64,000 nucleotides of DNA from Gordonia rubripertincta (GTDB taxonomy: Bacteria; Actinomycetota; Actinomycetes; Mycobacteriales; Mycobacteriaceae): NCBI RefSeq assembly GCF_038024875.1, contig NZ_CP136136.1, positions 2,356,001 to 2,420,000 of the forward strand, read 5' to 3'. The notes below the pieces were generated by a model. It saw only the letters and a list, made by a program, of their open reading frames with translations. It did not search any database and was not told where the DNA came from. The position numbers and the translations under genes were made by a program. How positions within the stretch are numbered: the first letter of the stretch is position 1; each line of letters begins with the position of its first letter. Shown here piece after piece: positions 48,968 through 58,396 of this stretch.

Positions 48968-50599
48968 GTGACCGAATCACGGCACATCGTCGTGCCTGAC
49001 GTATCGCTGTTCGACGCCGGCGTTCACAACGTCGAATCATCCAATCATTTTGCGAGAGAGGCATATACGCTGCCAATCTCCGCAGCGGACGCCGGCACTC
49101 CGCAGTCCAGGGCCCGGCACCGAAGAACCCGCCAGAGCGAGGCGCGTCGCCTCCGGGCGTGGCTGACGACCCCCCGCGAGACGCGCCTCGCATTCCGCTA
49201 CCTCGCCACTCTCGGCGCGGCGATGCTGGCGTTCGCCCCGACCCTGCTGATGACGGTCGACGCATCGATGGAGGGATCGCCCACCGCATACCTTCTGCTG
49301 GTTCCGGTCTGGAGCCTGTTGATCGCGTTCGGTCTGGACTCCGGTTCCGGACGACAGATCAACGATTCCGAATTCGATCGCATCCTGGTGGTCGTCGTCG
49401 GTGGTGGTCTGGCGCTGGTGGCGATGCTCGTCATCCCGCGGGTTCCGGCTGTTGCCGCATTCTGGCGGGCGGACGCGATCCCGATGCTGATCTGGGCTTT
49501 CGCGTCGTCGATCGTGATCTTCGGCATCCGGCGAGTGGTGAGCGACTACCGCGTATGGCTGTTCGTCCTCGTCTGCTTCCCACCGAACTTCCTGCTGGCG
49601 GGCCAGGTACTGGGCGGGACGACGACGGTGATCGGCGCCCTGACCGTCGCTCTCGCGGCGATCGCGATCTATCTGTCGTTGCGCAGTGTCGGGTGGCGGT
49701 TCGCGGTGGGCGCCGCTCTGGCGTCGGCGGGTGCTGGGGTGGCCATGGTGTTCTGGTTCGCCGACCGTCCTGCCCTGGCCTACACCGTGCCGGCGGGAGT
49801 GGTGACGGTGGCCGCGATGGTCGTTCGTCTTCGCTGCGGGCATGCGACGCCGTCCACTGTGGCGCTGCCGAAGCATTCGATCGCGACGCACGCCGTCACC
49901 TGGGTTGCCGCCCTGGGAATCCTTGTGCTGGCACCGCATCCCCCGACGCTCCTCGCACCCAACGCCGTGACCGCGACGGCCGATTGGGTGGCCGAACTCC
50001 GGGGCGACGGCCTGATCGTCGCCGACCCGCAGATCTTCGACTGGGGTCCGCGGGTCATGGGCAGCGGCGGCGATGTTCGTCGCTACCGCATCACGCTGCC
50101 GCTGCGGACCGGTGTGTCCGACGGCGGGCTGACGACGGCGTATGTCGATGTCTACACGACCGCCGAGCGGGGTCGCTTCGCCAATTACCGTCGGGGGATC
50201 TGGTATCAGACCGTCCCGCCCGCCGACATCAGTTCGCAGCCGGCGTCCGCCGACGCCGTGCACACCCGAATCGGTTCCATCGCCAACACGGTGGACGCGG
50301 TCCGGACCGCGGACGACTCGCTCTGGACCGCCCGGTTCTGGGCCTGGGAAGTCCAGACCCCGCACGGGCCGCGTAGCCAAGCGGTCTACCTCCTGGCGAA
50401 CCAGGACCCGCGGGCCGCCGACGTGGTCGAACCGCAACCGCCGAGCTATTCGACGACCGTCGTCGAACCCATCGAGTGGCTCATCCGCGGTGGTGATCGT
50501 CGCCCAGCCGATCAGGGTTCCGCCGTCGACGCCGTCGATACCGCGTTGACCGGCCTCGCCTGGCAGATCGTCCGGTCCAGTGAGAGCACCCCGCGGTGA
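48968..50599 (+). CDS. Polytopic membrane protein, exosortase-like
   Basis: A 543-residue protein with a polar N-terminus of about 90 residues, eight or more membrane helices, then a C-terminal extracytoplasmic domain from about residue 330 (DWVAELRGDGLIVADPQIFD, RRYRITLPLRTGVSDGG). SPTAYLLLVPVWSLLIAFGL and the run of helices after it resemble exosortase/archaeosortase proteins, but I cannot place the catalytic Cys, Arg and His with confidence. The GTG at 48968 follows GGGGAGGG. It is the first gene of a four-gene operon with a cellulose-synthase-like enzyme, overlapping the next gene by GTGA, and may process or export the polymer. Confidence 0.7.
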   Translation: MTESRHIVVPDVSLFDAGVHNVESSNHFAREAYTLPISAADAGTPQSRARHRRTRQSEARRLRAWLTTPRETRLAFRYLATLGAAMLAFAPTLLMTVDASMEGSPTAYLLLVPVWSLLIAFGLDSGSGRQINDSEFDRILVVVVGGGLALVAMLVIPRVPAVAAFWRADAIPMLIWAFASSIVIFGIRRVVSDYRVWLFVLVCFPPNFLLAGQVLGGTTTVIGALTVALAAIAIYLSLRSVGWRFAVGAALASAGAGVAMVFWFADRPALAYTVPAGVVTVAAMVVRLRCGHATPSTVALPKHSIATHAVTWVAALGILVLAPHPPTLLAPNAVTATADWVAELRGDGLIVADPQIFDWGPRVMGSGGDVRRYRITLPLRTGVSDGGLTTAYVDVYTTAERGRFANYRRGIWYQTVPPADISSQPASADAVHTRIGSIANTVDAVRTADDSLWTARFWAWEVQTPHGPRSQAVYLLANQDPRAADVVEPQPPSYSTTVVEPIEWLIRGGDRRPADQGSAVDAVDTALTGLAWQIVRSSESTPR

Positions 50600-52044
50600 C
50601 CGACCTCGACCCGGGTGGCGCCACGACGACGCTGCCCGATGACATGTCGGCGCGCCGGCCGCTGAGCCGGGTCCAGCGGGTGGGTCTGCTGATCGTGGCC
50701 GGAATGGTCGCCGTGGGCTTCGTGATCGACTGGCGCACAGCCTTGTCGGCGACCCTCAGTATCTGTGCCGTCTACTTCGTGATCTCCAGTCTCGACAAGT
50801 TCGTCCTCGTCACCCGGGGAATGTCCGGACGCGGCGTCATCAGGGTGTCCGACGAGGAGGCCCGCGCCATCCCCGACGCCGAGCTGCCGGTGTACACGGT
50901 TCTGCTCCCCGTGTACGGCGAACCGGAAATCGTGACCAATCTCGTCGTCGGTGTCGGTCAGATCGATTATCCGGCAGACAAACTCGACATCCTGCTGGTC
51001 CTGGAGAGCGACGATCACGCGACCCTCGACGCCATCGCGGACGCCGATCTCGCCGGCATCACCCCGGTCCTCGTGCCGCCGAGCGAGCCCCGCACCAAAC
51101 CCAAGGCCTGCAATCACGCGATGAGCCTGCCGTCGGAGCGCAGCGAGCTCGTCACCATCTACGACGCCGAGGACATCCCCGATCCGCTTCAGCTCCGACG
51201 CGCCGCGGCGGTGTTCGCGGCCGAGGCGCCCGACGTGGCCTCCGTCCAGGCCCGCCTCGGCTACTTCAACGAACGGGACAACCTGCTCACCCGGTGGTTC
51301 GCCATCGAGTACGACCAGTGGTTCTCGTACATGCTGCCGGCGCTGAGTGCGTCGAAATGTGTGATCCCCCTGGGCGGTACGTCCAATCACATCCGCACCG
51401 AGGTGCTGCGCGAGGTGGGTGGCTGGGACGCCTTCAACGTCACCGAAGACGCCGACCTCGGGATCCGCCTCGCGCGCTTCGGATATCGCACGGTGGTCTT
51501 GGACTCGCTGACCGAGGAGGAAGCGAACGCCGACGTGGTGAACTGGGTCCGTCAGCGATCGCGGTGGTATAAGGGCTATCTCCAGACCTTCCTGGTGCAT
51601 ACCCGGCATCCCACTGCGATGGTCCGTGAGCTCGGGGTGGTGCCGACGCTGCGGATCGCGAACCTGACGGCGGGGATGCCGATCGCCAACACCCTCAACC
51701 TCGCGTTCTGGGCGTTGCTGCTGGTGTGGTTCGCGGGCAAACCCGATTTCATGTGCGGACTGTTCCCGGGGCCGGTGTTCTACCTGTGCCTCTTCATGTT
51801 CACGGTGGGGAATCTCGCGACCGTTCTGCTCGGCGTGGTCTCCGCCCGTACGCGGGGCAAGCCGCATCTGCTCGGTGCCGCTCTGCTCGTGCCCGGCTAC
51901 TGGTTTCTGCAGTCGATGGCCGCGGTCAAGAGCATGGCGCAGCTCGTCTACAAGCCGTCCTACTGGGAGAAGACCGTGCACGGCCTGTCCGCCATGCCGG
52001 GAGTCTCGCGCCCGTCGAAAGGGGCCGGAAATGTCCAGCCGTAG
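50596..52044 (+). CDS. Cellulose-synthase-like family 2 glycosyltransferase
   Basis: Membrane-bound processive glycosyltransferase, 482 residues. Two helices precede the GT-A domain (VGLLIVAGMVAVGFVID; LSATLSICAVYFVISSLD). Catalytic motifs are VLLPVYGEPE, LVLESDDHAT, VTIYDAEDIP, NVTEDADLGIRLARFG and QRSRWYKGY (the Q-x-x-R-W motif of processive beta-synthases). Three or four C-terminal helices follow. No PilZ domain is visible, so direct cyclic-di-GMP control is not expected. The GTG overlaps the upstream stop, and the BcsB-like gene starts 14 bases before its end. Confidence 0.88.
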   Translation: MTDLDPGGATTTLPDDMSARRPLSRVQRVGLLIVAGMVAVGFVIDWRTALSATLSICAVYFVISSLDKFVLVTRGMSGRGVIRVSDEEARAIPDAELPVYTVLLPVYGEPEIVTNLVVGVGQIDYPADKLDILLVLESDDHATLDAIADADLAGITPVLVPPSEPRTKPKACNHAMSLPSERSELVTIYDAEDIPDPLQLRRAAAVFAAEAPDVASVQARLGYFNERDNLLTRWFAIEYDQWFSYMLPALSASKCVIPLGGTSNHIRTEVLREVGGWDAFNVTEDADLGIRLARFGYRTVVLDSLTEEEANADVVNWVRQRSRWYKGYLQTFLVHTRHPTAMVRELGVVPTLRIANLTAGMPIANTLNLAFWALLLVWFAGKPDFMCGLFPGPVFYLCLFMFTVGNLATVLLGVVSARTRGKPHLLGAALLVPGYWFLQSMAAVKSMAQLVYKPSYWEKTVHGLSAMPGVSRPSKGAGNVQP

Positions 52045-53986
52045 AAGTGCTCGCCTGCTCCGCTTGTGGGGTGCGATGGCGCTCGTGGTCGCCTGCGGGG
52101 CCGTCGCCGCTCCGGCGGCTGCGGTGCCGGACGCGTCGACGACGTTGGGGTGGCGCCAGCTCGGTCTGGGGACGTCGGTGCAGATCGACGCGACGGATGC
52201 CCCGGTGAGCGTCAGTGTCCCGGTGCCCGAGGGCATGGCCCCGACGCGGCTGACCGGTGTGGTCGCCTCGGCGACCAACGTGAGCAACTCGTTCGTGCAG
52301 GTGGCGCGGGGCGACGGAACGGTCATCGGCACCATCGACGTCCCGCAGTTCGGTCCGCAGCAGCTCAGTACGCCGTTCTCCGTACCGTTGACGCAGGTCC
52401 CGGTCGCCATGGGGCGCGCCGACCTCCGGTTGACCCTGCGCACCAACGACGCCGACGCCGTCTGCGGCCCCGACCCCGACGTTGCCCTCACGAACCTTGC
52501 GGTGTCCTTCACCGGGGCCGCGCAGGTGCCCGGCACCATCGCCGACGTCTTCGGATCGGTGATCAGCGGTGTGACCGTCTACACGCCACGGAATCCGAGT
52601 CCCGCGGCAGCACAGACCACGCTGGGGCTGGTCGCCGCGATCGCCGATCATTACCGGCCGCAACGGGTCTCGATCGACGTCGTCGACACCCCGGACGGGC
52701 CGCTGCCGCGTGCGACGGACCCGCTCACTCGCGTGGTTGTGGTGCGTGAGCAGAGCGGTCCCGGAAGCATCCGGCTCGACGGTGCGGGCGGGCCGGACGC
52801 GACACTTGTCGTCAGCGGCGATCGGTCCTCGCTGCCGGATCAGGTCGCGCTGTTCCGTGCCGGTCTCACCGGCCTGACGCAGACGTCGAGTGCGGCGGTG
52901 GAGTCCGGTGCGGACCGCAACATCCAGGGTTCGGACACGGTGACGTTCGGCCAGTTCTCCGACCGGCTCACGGCTGACGTCCTCGGAACTGCCACGCTGG
53001 TACCGGGTTTCGATCCGACCGCGCTGTCCCTGGGGAGGCCCGGCCGGGTCAACGTGCACCTGCTCGCCCGCTACACGCCGGTGGTGCAGAACGAGCGCGC
53101 CAGCGTACTGGCGGTCAGCGGCGGTGAGGTGCTGCAGACGATCGTCCTCGACGCGTCGGGCACACTCGACACCCGGTTCAGCATCCCCGCCGCGCAGGTG
53201 GCGGCCAACGAACCGCTCGAGTTCCGGATCTCCTACGAACCGGCACCCGGGGCGTGCAATCCGCGGAGCGTCCCGATGACGTTCCAGATCGATCCGTCGT
53301 CGACCGCGTCGAGCGACACGACTCCGGTTCGACTGGGCGGCTTCTCGTCGATCCCGCTGGGCTGGCAACCGACGGTCCAGGTCGCGCTCGACGGCACCGA
53401 CCCGGGACAGCTCGACGCCGCGGCACAACTCATCGCCTCGGTGCAGCGGTCGTCGGCGGTGGCGCTGTCGCCGGTTCTGGTGCCGATCGAGCAGGCGGTC
53501 TTCAGTCGTACCGGTGCCCTCGTGGTCGCGGATGCGGCGAACGCCGAGGCCCTCGACCCGCCGATCAACACCGAGGAATCGGCGACCCTCGTCGACCTCC
53601 CCGCGCAGGTGCGGATCAACATCCCCGACGGGCTGGGCACAATTCAGGCGTTCGCCCAGAACTCGAGAAGCGTTGTGCTGGTCAGCACATCGGGCTCGTG
53701 GGATCTGGTCGACTCCATCTTCGCGTTCCTCGACGAGCAGGAAGGTGAGCTCGCCAATCTCCGTGGGGATGTGCTCGTCGCGGGTCGCGCGGGGCAGACC
53801 GACCTGATGTCGATCAGAGCCGACGGTCCGCGCACCGAGGTCGAACAGGTCGGGACCGGTTGGCTGACCTGGCTGGGTGTCAGCATCGCGGTGGTCGCGG
53901 TCGCCGTTCTCGTCGCCGCGGGCGCGACCGTGTACCGGCGTCGAGTCACGGCCCCTGGCGATCGTGACGACGACCGCACCCCATGA
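52031..53986 (+). CDS. BcsB-like secreted, membrane-anchored protein
   Basis: A 651-residue exported protein with an N-terminal signal peptide (LLRLWGAMALVVACGAVAAP, cut near AAAVPDAS) and a C-terminal membrane helix (WLTWLGVSIAVVAVAVLVAA). The repeated beta-rich carbohydrate-binding and flavodoxin-like layout resembles BcsB of cellulose synthase (ADLRLTLRTNDADAVCGPDP, EFRISYEPAPGACNPRSVP, GFSSIPLGWQPTVQVALDG). BcsB guides the nascent chain through the periplasm. The ATG at 52031 overlaps the synthase gene by 14 bases and its end overlaps the next gene, consistent with one complex. Confidence 0.78.
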   Translation: MSSRRSARLLRLWGAMALVVACGAVAAPAAAVPDASTTLGWRQLGLGTSVQIDATDAPVSVSVPVPEGMAPTRLTGVVASATNVSNSFVQVARGDGTVIGTIDVPQFGPQQLSTPFSVPLTQVPVAMGRADLRLTLRTNDADAVCGPDPDVALTNLAVSFTGAAQVPGTIADVFGSVISGVTVYTPRNPSPAAAQTTLGLVAAIADHYRPQRVSIDVVDTPDGPLPRATDPLTRVVVVREQSGPGSIRLDGAGGPDATLVVSGDRSSLPDQVALFRAGLTGLTQTSSAAVESGADRNIQGSDTVTFGQFSDRLTADVLGTATLVPGFDPTALSLGRPGRVNVHLLARYTPVVQNERASVLAVSGGEVLQTIVLDASGTLDTRFSIPAAQVAANEPLEFRISYEPAPGACNPRSVPMTFQIDPSSTASSDTTPVRLGGFSSIPLGWQPTVQVALDGTDPGQLDAAAQLIASVQRSSAVALSPVLVPIEQAVFSRTGALVVADAANAEALDPPINTEESATLVDLPAQVRINIPDGLGTIQAFAQNSRSVVLVSTSGSWDLVDSIFAFLDEQEGELANLRGDVLVAGRAGQTDLMSIRADGPRTEVEQVGTGWLTWLGVSIAVVAVAVLVAAGATVYRRRVTAPGDRDDDRTP

Positions 53987-55743
53987 CGATCGCGACCGCG
54001 GAACGCGCCCCGGCGGTCCCGGACCGCACGGTCGACAGGCCAGTCCGGCCCCGTGCGCGATTCACGCCGCAACAGCGTTGGGGAACAGTGCTGTTCGTCG
54101 TGCTTCTCGCCGGATACCTGGCGGTCGGCGTCTACCTGTATCTGGTGGTGGGCTACATCAATCCCGACGCCAGCAGTCGGGTGGGCAATGCGGCGTTCAC
54201 GATCTGGAGTCGTGACCCGCACCTGGGGGCCATCGGGTTCGTGTGGAATCCGTTGCCGAGTCTCGTCGAGATCCCCCTCGTGGAGCTCAGCGCGCACTGG
54301 CCGTTGAACCGGTGGCCGGAATTGCGGGGTGTCGGTTTCGCGGGTGCGGTGATGAGCGCGTTCTTCATGGCCGGTGCGGGTTGGCAGGTTCGGCGGATAG
54401 CGATCGATTACCGATGCGGTGCGGTGCTGCGCTGGTCGGCTGTCGCCGCCTTCGCGTTGAACCCGATGGTCGTGCTCTACGCCGGCATCGGGATGAGTGA
54501 GGCGCCGTTCCTGTTCTTCCTGTTGTGGACGTGTCGTCGAATCCTGCTCTGGATCAACCGCTTCGCGATCATCGACCTGGTGATCGCCGGTGTGGCATTG
54601 GGATTGGCCTACCTGACCCGGTACGAAGCACTGCCGGTCGCGGCGGCGGTGACACTCGGGGTGTTCGTGGTGTCGACCCTGCGCAACCGCAGTCGGAGCC
54701 GGGCGGGCCGGGCCGCATGGCGAGCGGGTGTGCCGTTCGGGGTGCACGACGCCACGATCGTCGCATTGCCGGTGGCGTTCGCGTTCGTCCTGTGGGCGGT
54801 GTGCGGTTGGCTCCTCGACGGGAGCGCGTTCGCCCAGTTCTCGTCGCAGTACGGCAACGCTTCTCAGGTCGCCGCGGCCGGCATCATCTCCGTCGAGGAC
54901 GTCGGCGCGGGACCGCTCGCGCAGGTGATCGCCGGCAACCTGCTCGGTATGCAGCCACTCCTACCCGCGGTTCTGGCGATCGTGGGGTGGGTCGCGCTCC
55001 GGTCGCGCCGCCTCGACGCCGCGGTGGTCGGCGTGGTGTTCGGTTCGGTCCTGCTGTTCCAGATGTCGGCCGTGATCCTCGGCTCGACCTTCGGCTGGTT
55101 CCGCTTCTACATGGCGGCGACACCGCTGGTGGTGGTCGCCGTCCTGGTGGTGTCCGGAAACCGAGGCGGCGCAGCGGAGTTGCGTCTCTCCCGCACCCTG
55201 AGTAGCGGTCGGAGCTTGCGGAGACCGCGTATCGAAGGGTTGTCGCTCCTCATGACCGCCGTCCTCGTCACGTCGATCCCGGTCACCGCCACGTCGATGC
55301 TCAACCCGTCGCTGGGGAAGGAGGAATACGGGCTGCGCTCGGCCTTCTGGCCGGACCGCTATCCGCCGTCGGGATTCTGGTTCTACTGGTTCGGCGAGGT
55401 GTCACGGAATGTCGCCGGCTGGTTCGACGACCAGAACCTGCCCGAGGGGTCGGTTCTGGTCGACACCTTCGGGATCTCCCGGATCTGGCTCTTCTCTGAT
55501 CGCCCGGAGCAGTTCGTCATCCGCAGTGACTTCGACTTCTTTGCGAAGCTCAATCAACCTGCGGCACGGGGTGTGCAGTACATCCTGTCGCCCCGGCCCA
55601 CCGGTCTGGGCCGGCTCGACGCGATCAACGTCCGCTATCCGACGCTGTGGGACGACGGGGCGGGGATCGCCACGCTCGAGATGACCGTCACGAGTCCCAG
55701 CGGGACCCCGCAGTTCCGTATCTACCGGATCGACGGCGGCTGA
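53983..55743 (+). CDS. Polytopic GT39/ArnT-like glycosyltransferase
   Basis: A 586-residue membrane protein with about ten helices and a C-terminal soluble domain. The first extracytoplasmic loop (GYINPDASSRVGNAAFTIWS, then HLGAIGFVWNPLPSLVEIP) carries Asp and Arg residues like those of polyprenol-dependent (GT-C) transferases. It probably uses a lipid-linked sugar to decorate the polymer. A 44-base REP-like palindrome is embedded in frame (55196-55239), encoding TLSSGRSLRRPRIEG in a loop. The start overlaps the BcsB-like stop by ATGA. It ends the first exopolysaccharide operon. Confidence 0.78.
   Translation: MTIATAERAPAVPDRTVDRPVRPRARFTPQQRWGTVLFVVLLAGYLAVGVYLYLVVGYINPDASSRVGNAAFTIWSRDPHLGAIGFVWNPLPSLVEIPLVELSAHWPLNRWPELRGVGFAGAVMSAFFMAGAGWQVRRIAIDYRCGAVLRWSAVAAFALNPMVVLYAGIGMSEAPFLFFLLWTCRRILLWINRFAIIDLVIAGVALGLAYLTRYEALPVAAAVTLGVFVVSTLRNRSRSRAGRAAWRAGVPFGVHDATIVALPVAFAFVLWAVCGWLLDGSAFAQFSSQYGNASQVAAAGIISVEDVGAGPLAQVIAGNLLGMQPLLPAVLAIVGWVALRSRRLDAAVVGVVFGSVLLFQMSAVILGSTFGWFRFYMAATPLVVVAVLVVSGNRGGAAELRLSRTLSSGRSLRRPRIEGLSLLMTAVLVTSIPVTATSMLNPSLGKEEYGLRSAFWPDRYPPSGFWFYWFGEVSRNVAGWFDDQNLPEGSVLVDTFGISRIWLFSDRPEQFVIRSDFDFFAKLNQPAARGVQYILSPRPTGLGRLDAINVRYPTLWDDGAGIATLEMTVTSPSGTPQFRIYRIDGG
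55196..55239. repeat. REP-like palindromic element inside the GT39-like gene
   Basis: Outer arms CCCT...AGGG, inner arms GCGGTC (55205-55210) and GACCGC (55223-55228), and a central GGAGCTTGCGGA (55211-55222). The same core with a different, still pairing stem occurs at 60829-60870. The paired changes show selection or copying for a hairpin, not for protein. Confidence 0.75.
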
Positions 55744-55807
55744 ATCCTCGAAGCCGCGGAACCCCAGCCGGCGTTTCACTGTGGAGTTGTCAAGGTACGG
55801 ATGCGGT

Positions 55808-55822
55808 CCCGGCTATGCCGGG
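55808..55822. terminator. Small hairpin after the second DUF222-HNH repeat
   Basis: CCCGGC-TAT-GCCGGG, 29 bases beyond the stop of HNH copy 2. It matches the hairpin beside copy 1 (47401-47417), showing that the duplicated unit includes about 80 bases of 3' flank. The gap to the upstream glycosyltransferase gene holds nothing else. Confidence 0.5.
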
Positions 55823-55850
55823 TGCGGAAGGTGCTGCGCGTGAGTCTGTG

Positions 55851-57118
55851 TCAGGCGGCGTCGTCGAGGCGCATGGTGCGGCGGTTGTAGGCGGGCAGTG
55901 GTCTTCGGAGTGGGTCGACGTCGGCAGGCGGCACGAGCCAGGGATGCCGATCGAATCCCATGATCACGCCCCAGCCGTGGTGGTGGACTTGGGGTGTGGC
56001 AGCGTTGGCAGAGTAGGCATCCGTTGTCGAGTTCGGTCTCACCGTCGTCGGACCAGTGCTGGATGTGGTGGCACTGGGTATGTGAGGGTGGCGCACCGCA
56101 TTTGATGCAGCATTGGTCCCGGATGATGATCGATTTACGCAGATGCGGTGGGAACAATCGTTGTTCGCGGCCCATGGCCAGGGGCACGGTCTCGCCGTCG
56201 ATGATGATCTCGGTGAGCGTCCCGTCGCAAGACAGTTGTTTCGCGGCCGCCTGGGTGACCGGTCCGGTCCAGGGGAGGTGTGCGGGATCGGTGCCGTCGG
56301 CGGGGATGGTCAGCAGCAACTGAGTTCTGGGGTGTGCCGATGGTGTCCATGGCGGCTCCGACTGCGGCTTGATCGAGGAGTATTTCGAGGGCGTCGGCGC
56401 GTCGTTGTTCGGCGGAGCGCCTATCCTCGGCGCCGTCGGGTTCGGGGCGAGGTATGGAGCGTTCGTCGATCATGGCGATGAACTTCTCGCCCACGGTCTG
56501 GGTGACGTTGGCGCGGATCTCGATCCGGGCGTCGTCGGTCACTGCGTGAGACAGTGTGTCCAGGGATCGGTCGTCGCAGGCGGGGACGCCGTCCTCGAAG
56601 TCAGCGATGGTGTTGCTGATCGTTTGGGCGTGTTTCTGGATCTCGGCCGGTGTGGCACCGGACAGCGCTTGGGTGAGGAGCTCGGTTTGGTAGATGGCCC
56701 GGTCTTCGTCGGAAAGTGCTGTGGGGGAGCGCTTCTCGATCGTGGACAGCCCGCGGACGATGGCGTCGACGACTTCACCCGCGAGGCGGCCGTCAGCTGC
56801 GCAGGCCTCGACCTTGCTCAGGGTGCCGAGGGCGTCGGCGATGCGGGTGGTGCGGGTGGCTGATGCGGGTGGGAGCCCCATCTCGATCAACAGACTCTTG
56901 GAGGTGGAGCCGGCCTTTGCTGCGACGCCGAGAGCATCGGTTCGTGCTGTGCAAGACGCGATGCGGTGATCGGCGAGGTTGCGCACCTGTATCCATCGGC
57001 GCAGCAGTGAGTACGTCTTGACACCGGTGGGGTCGTCGGTGGGCGGAGTGATCTCGACCAGTAGGTCGAGGATCGAGTCGAGTGGAGTCGTGTCGGTGTC
57101 GATCATGACGGCAACCAT
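55851..57118 (-). pseudogene. DUF222-HNH (13E12-like) repeat gene, copy 2, frameshifted
   Basis: Full-length DUF222-HNH gene with two single-base surpluses, both in G-runs: 56329-56332 (after AAMDTIGTP) and 55991-55994 (after CQRCHT). Removing one base at each gives about 421 residues. DUF222 spans residues about 10-300 (PLDSILDLLVEITPPTDDPT, SKVEACAADGRLAGEVVDAI). The HNH domain is complete: PSHTQCHHIQHWSDDGE, LDNGCLLCQRCH and VHHHGW hold the His-Asn-His residues and Cys ligands. Starts at 57118 or 57106 are possible behind AGAGGA. It splits the exopolysaccharide region and faces left. Whether it is truly broken depends on the base calls. Confidence 0.85.
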
Positions 57119-57193
57119 TCCTCTTCTGAGGTGTAGTGCGGTTGAGTGGGACCGTCGTTGACTGCTGCTCTGTCATGGATTTTCGTGTGTCTT

Positions 57194-57352
57194 CAGTTGT
57201 ACCTCGGGGGTCTGACAGAACCTGTTGACCGGATCGATCGCCAGGATTCCTACCGCGCACGCGTCCCGCGGCCAGCAGAACCCGTCGTCGGCCGCTGTTC
57301 CGTCATCAATGACTGTGCCCGCAGTTGTACCCCGGGGCTCCGACAAAACTTG
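57194..57352. repeat. Pair of imperfect direct repeats upstream of HNH copy 2
   Basis: Two 31-base copies (57194-57224 and 57322-57352) agree at 26 positions; both start CAGTTGTACC and share GACA-AAC further on. They lie 128 bases apart in the 356-base gap between HNH copy 2 and the SGNH gene. No ORF or known element accounts for them. They could be operators of HNH copy 2, remnants of insertion, or decayed ends of the repeat unit. Confidence 0.55.
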
Positions 57353-57474
57353 CGGGCCGGCCCCCAGCGCGGATGCGGGTCCGGGCCGTTGGCGGTCGAC
57401 GCCGATCCCCTCCGGCCACCGGAGCTACCGCCTCGCGGGCGAGGCGGACGCGATCGCGCGATGAAGGTTCGAAC

Positions 57475-58302
57475 CTACGCCTGAACCTCAAAAGCCTTGA
57501 GAACGGTCGTCGTCCAGATCTGCTGCCCGGCGGCGCTCGGGTTGACAGTGTCCTTCAGCAGCGGAGCGAGCGCGGCGTCGTCGGTGGGGAAGGCGGAGTA
57601 GACGTCGATGACCTGGATGCCCTCGGCGTCCATGGCCGACGCGAAGCCGGCGGTCCGCTCACCGGTGTTCTTACCCTGTGCCGGGCTCTGCTTGATCGCG
57701 ACGAGGTCGGCGTTCGGGTATTGCTTGCGGAGCTGTGCGATGAGCGGCTGCAGCTGTTCGGCGAGCGGGGTTTCGGCATCCTGCGTATGTCCGAAATTAA
57801 GCATGATTAAATCCGGCGTGACATCTGCAGGAATCATCTTGCCGAGATTCTCGAGTGCGTAATTCGCATCTTTTCCGGAAGCGCTGGCATTCCAGAATCC
57901 GATCGGTCCGTTCGGGCCGTCGCCGAGCCCGACCATTGCGCCGTAGTCATTGGTCGTGGTGTTCCAGAATTTGGTCGCCATCGGCCGCTGCAGGGTCTGG
58001 CTGATCGCGCTGCCGACCTTGGGTGCCCAGCCGTCGCGGGCGGCTCCGGTCGAATCGCCGAGCAGCACAATCGTTCTGGGCTCAGCAGCATGCGCTTTGG
58101 CGTCCTCGATGAAGGCGAGGGTGGCGGGCTGCTCGAGCGGGGTCGAGTTGGTGGGGGTCATTGCCGCCGCCGAGTCGGTCGTCGGAGCGGTTCGATTGCT
58201 CGACACGATGAGACCGACAACGAGCACCACTGCGCACACAACCATGACGATCCATGCCCAGATCGGTGCAGAACCCACAATGCGCTTTACGGCATTGAAC
58301 AT
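57475..58302 (-). CDS. Membrane-anchored SGNH/GDSL-type hydrolase
   Basis: A 275-residue protein with one N-terminal helix (APIWAWIVMVVCAVVLVVGL) and an extracytoplasmic SGNH domain. Block I is IVLLGDSTGAARDGW (catalytic Ser), with LIMLNFGHTQDAETP as a later block; the usual Asn and terminal Asp-His pair are not certain. SGNH enzymes near polysaccharide synthases often add or remove acetyl groups, so it may modify the polymer. The ATG at 58302 has GGGAG upstream; GTG at 58323 is the alternative. Codon use is less GC-rich in places than in the neighbours. Confidence 0.75.
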   Translation of the reverse strand: MFNAVKRIVGSAPIWAWIVMVVCAVVLVVGLIVSSNRTAPTTDSAAAMTPTNSTPLEQPATLAFIEDAKAHAAEPRTIVLLGDSTGAARDGWAPKVGSAISQTLQRPMATKFWNTTTNDYGAMVGLGDGPNGPIGFWNASASGKDANYALENLGKMIPADVTPDLIMLNFGHTQDAETPLAEQLQPLIAQLRKQYPNADLVAIKQSPAQGKNTGERTAGFASAMDAEGIQVIDVYSAFPTDDAALAPLLKDTVNPSAAGQQIWTTTVLKAFEVQA

Positions 58303-58396
58303 AAACCCAGTCTCCCAACCCACGTTTCTCGTCTGGCGACTTAGTCACCATAGCGGCCTATTACCGACCACGCGCGAGGCGTCGGGTTCGTTTGTT

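Noticed and set aside
57455..57485. tRNA-like GGTTCGAACC sequence
   Set aside because: The flanking bases do not form a T-arm stem on either strand, and no anticodon arm or acceptor stem is present.
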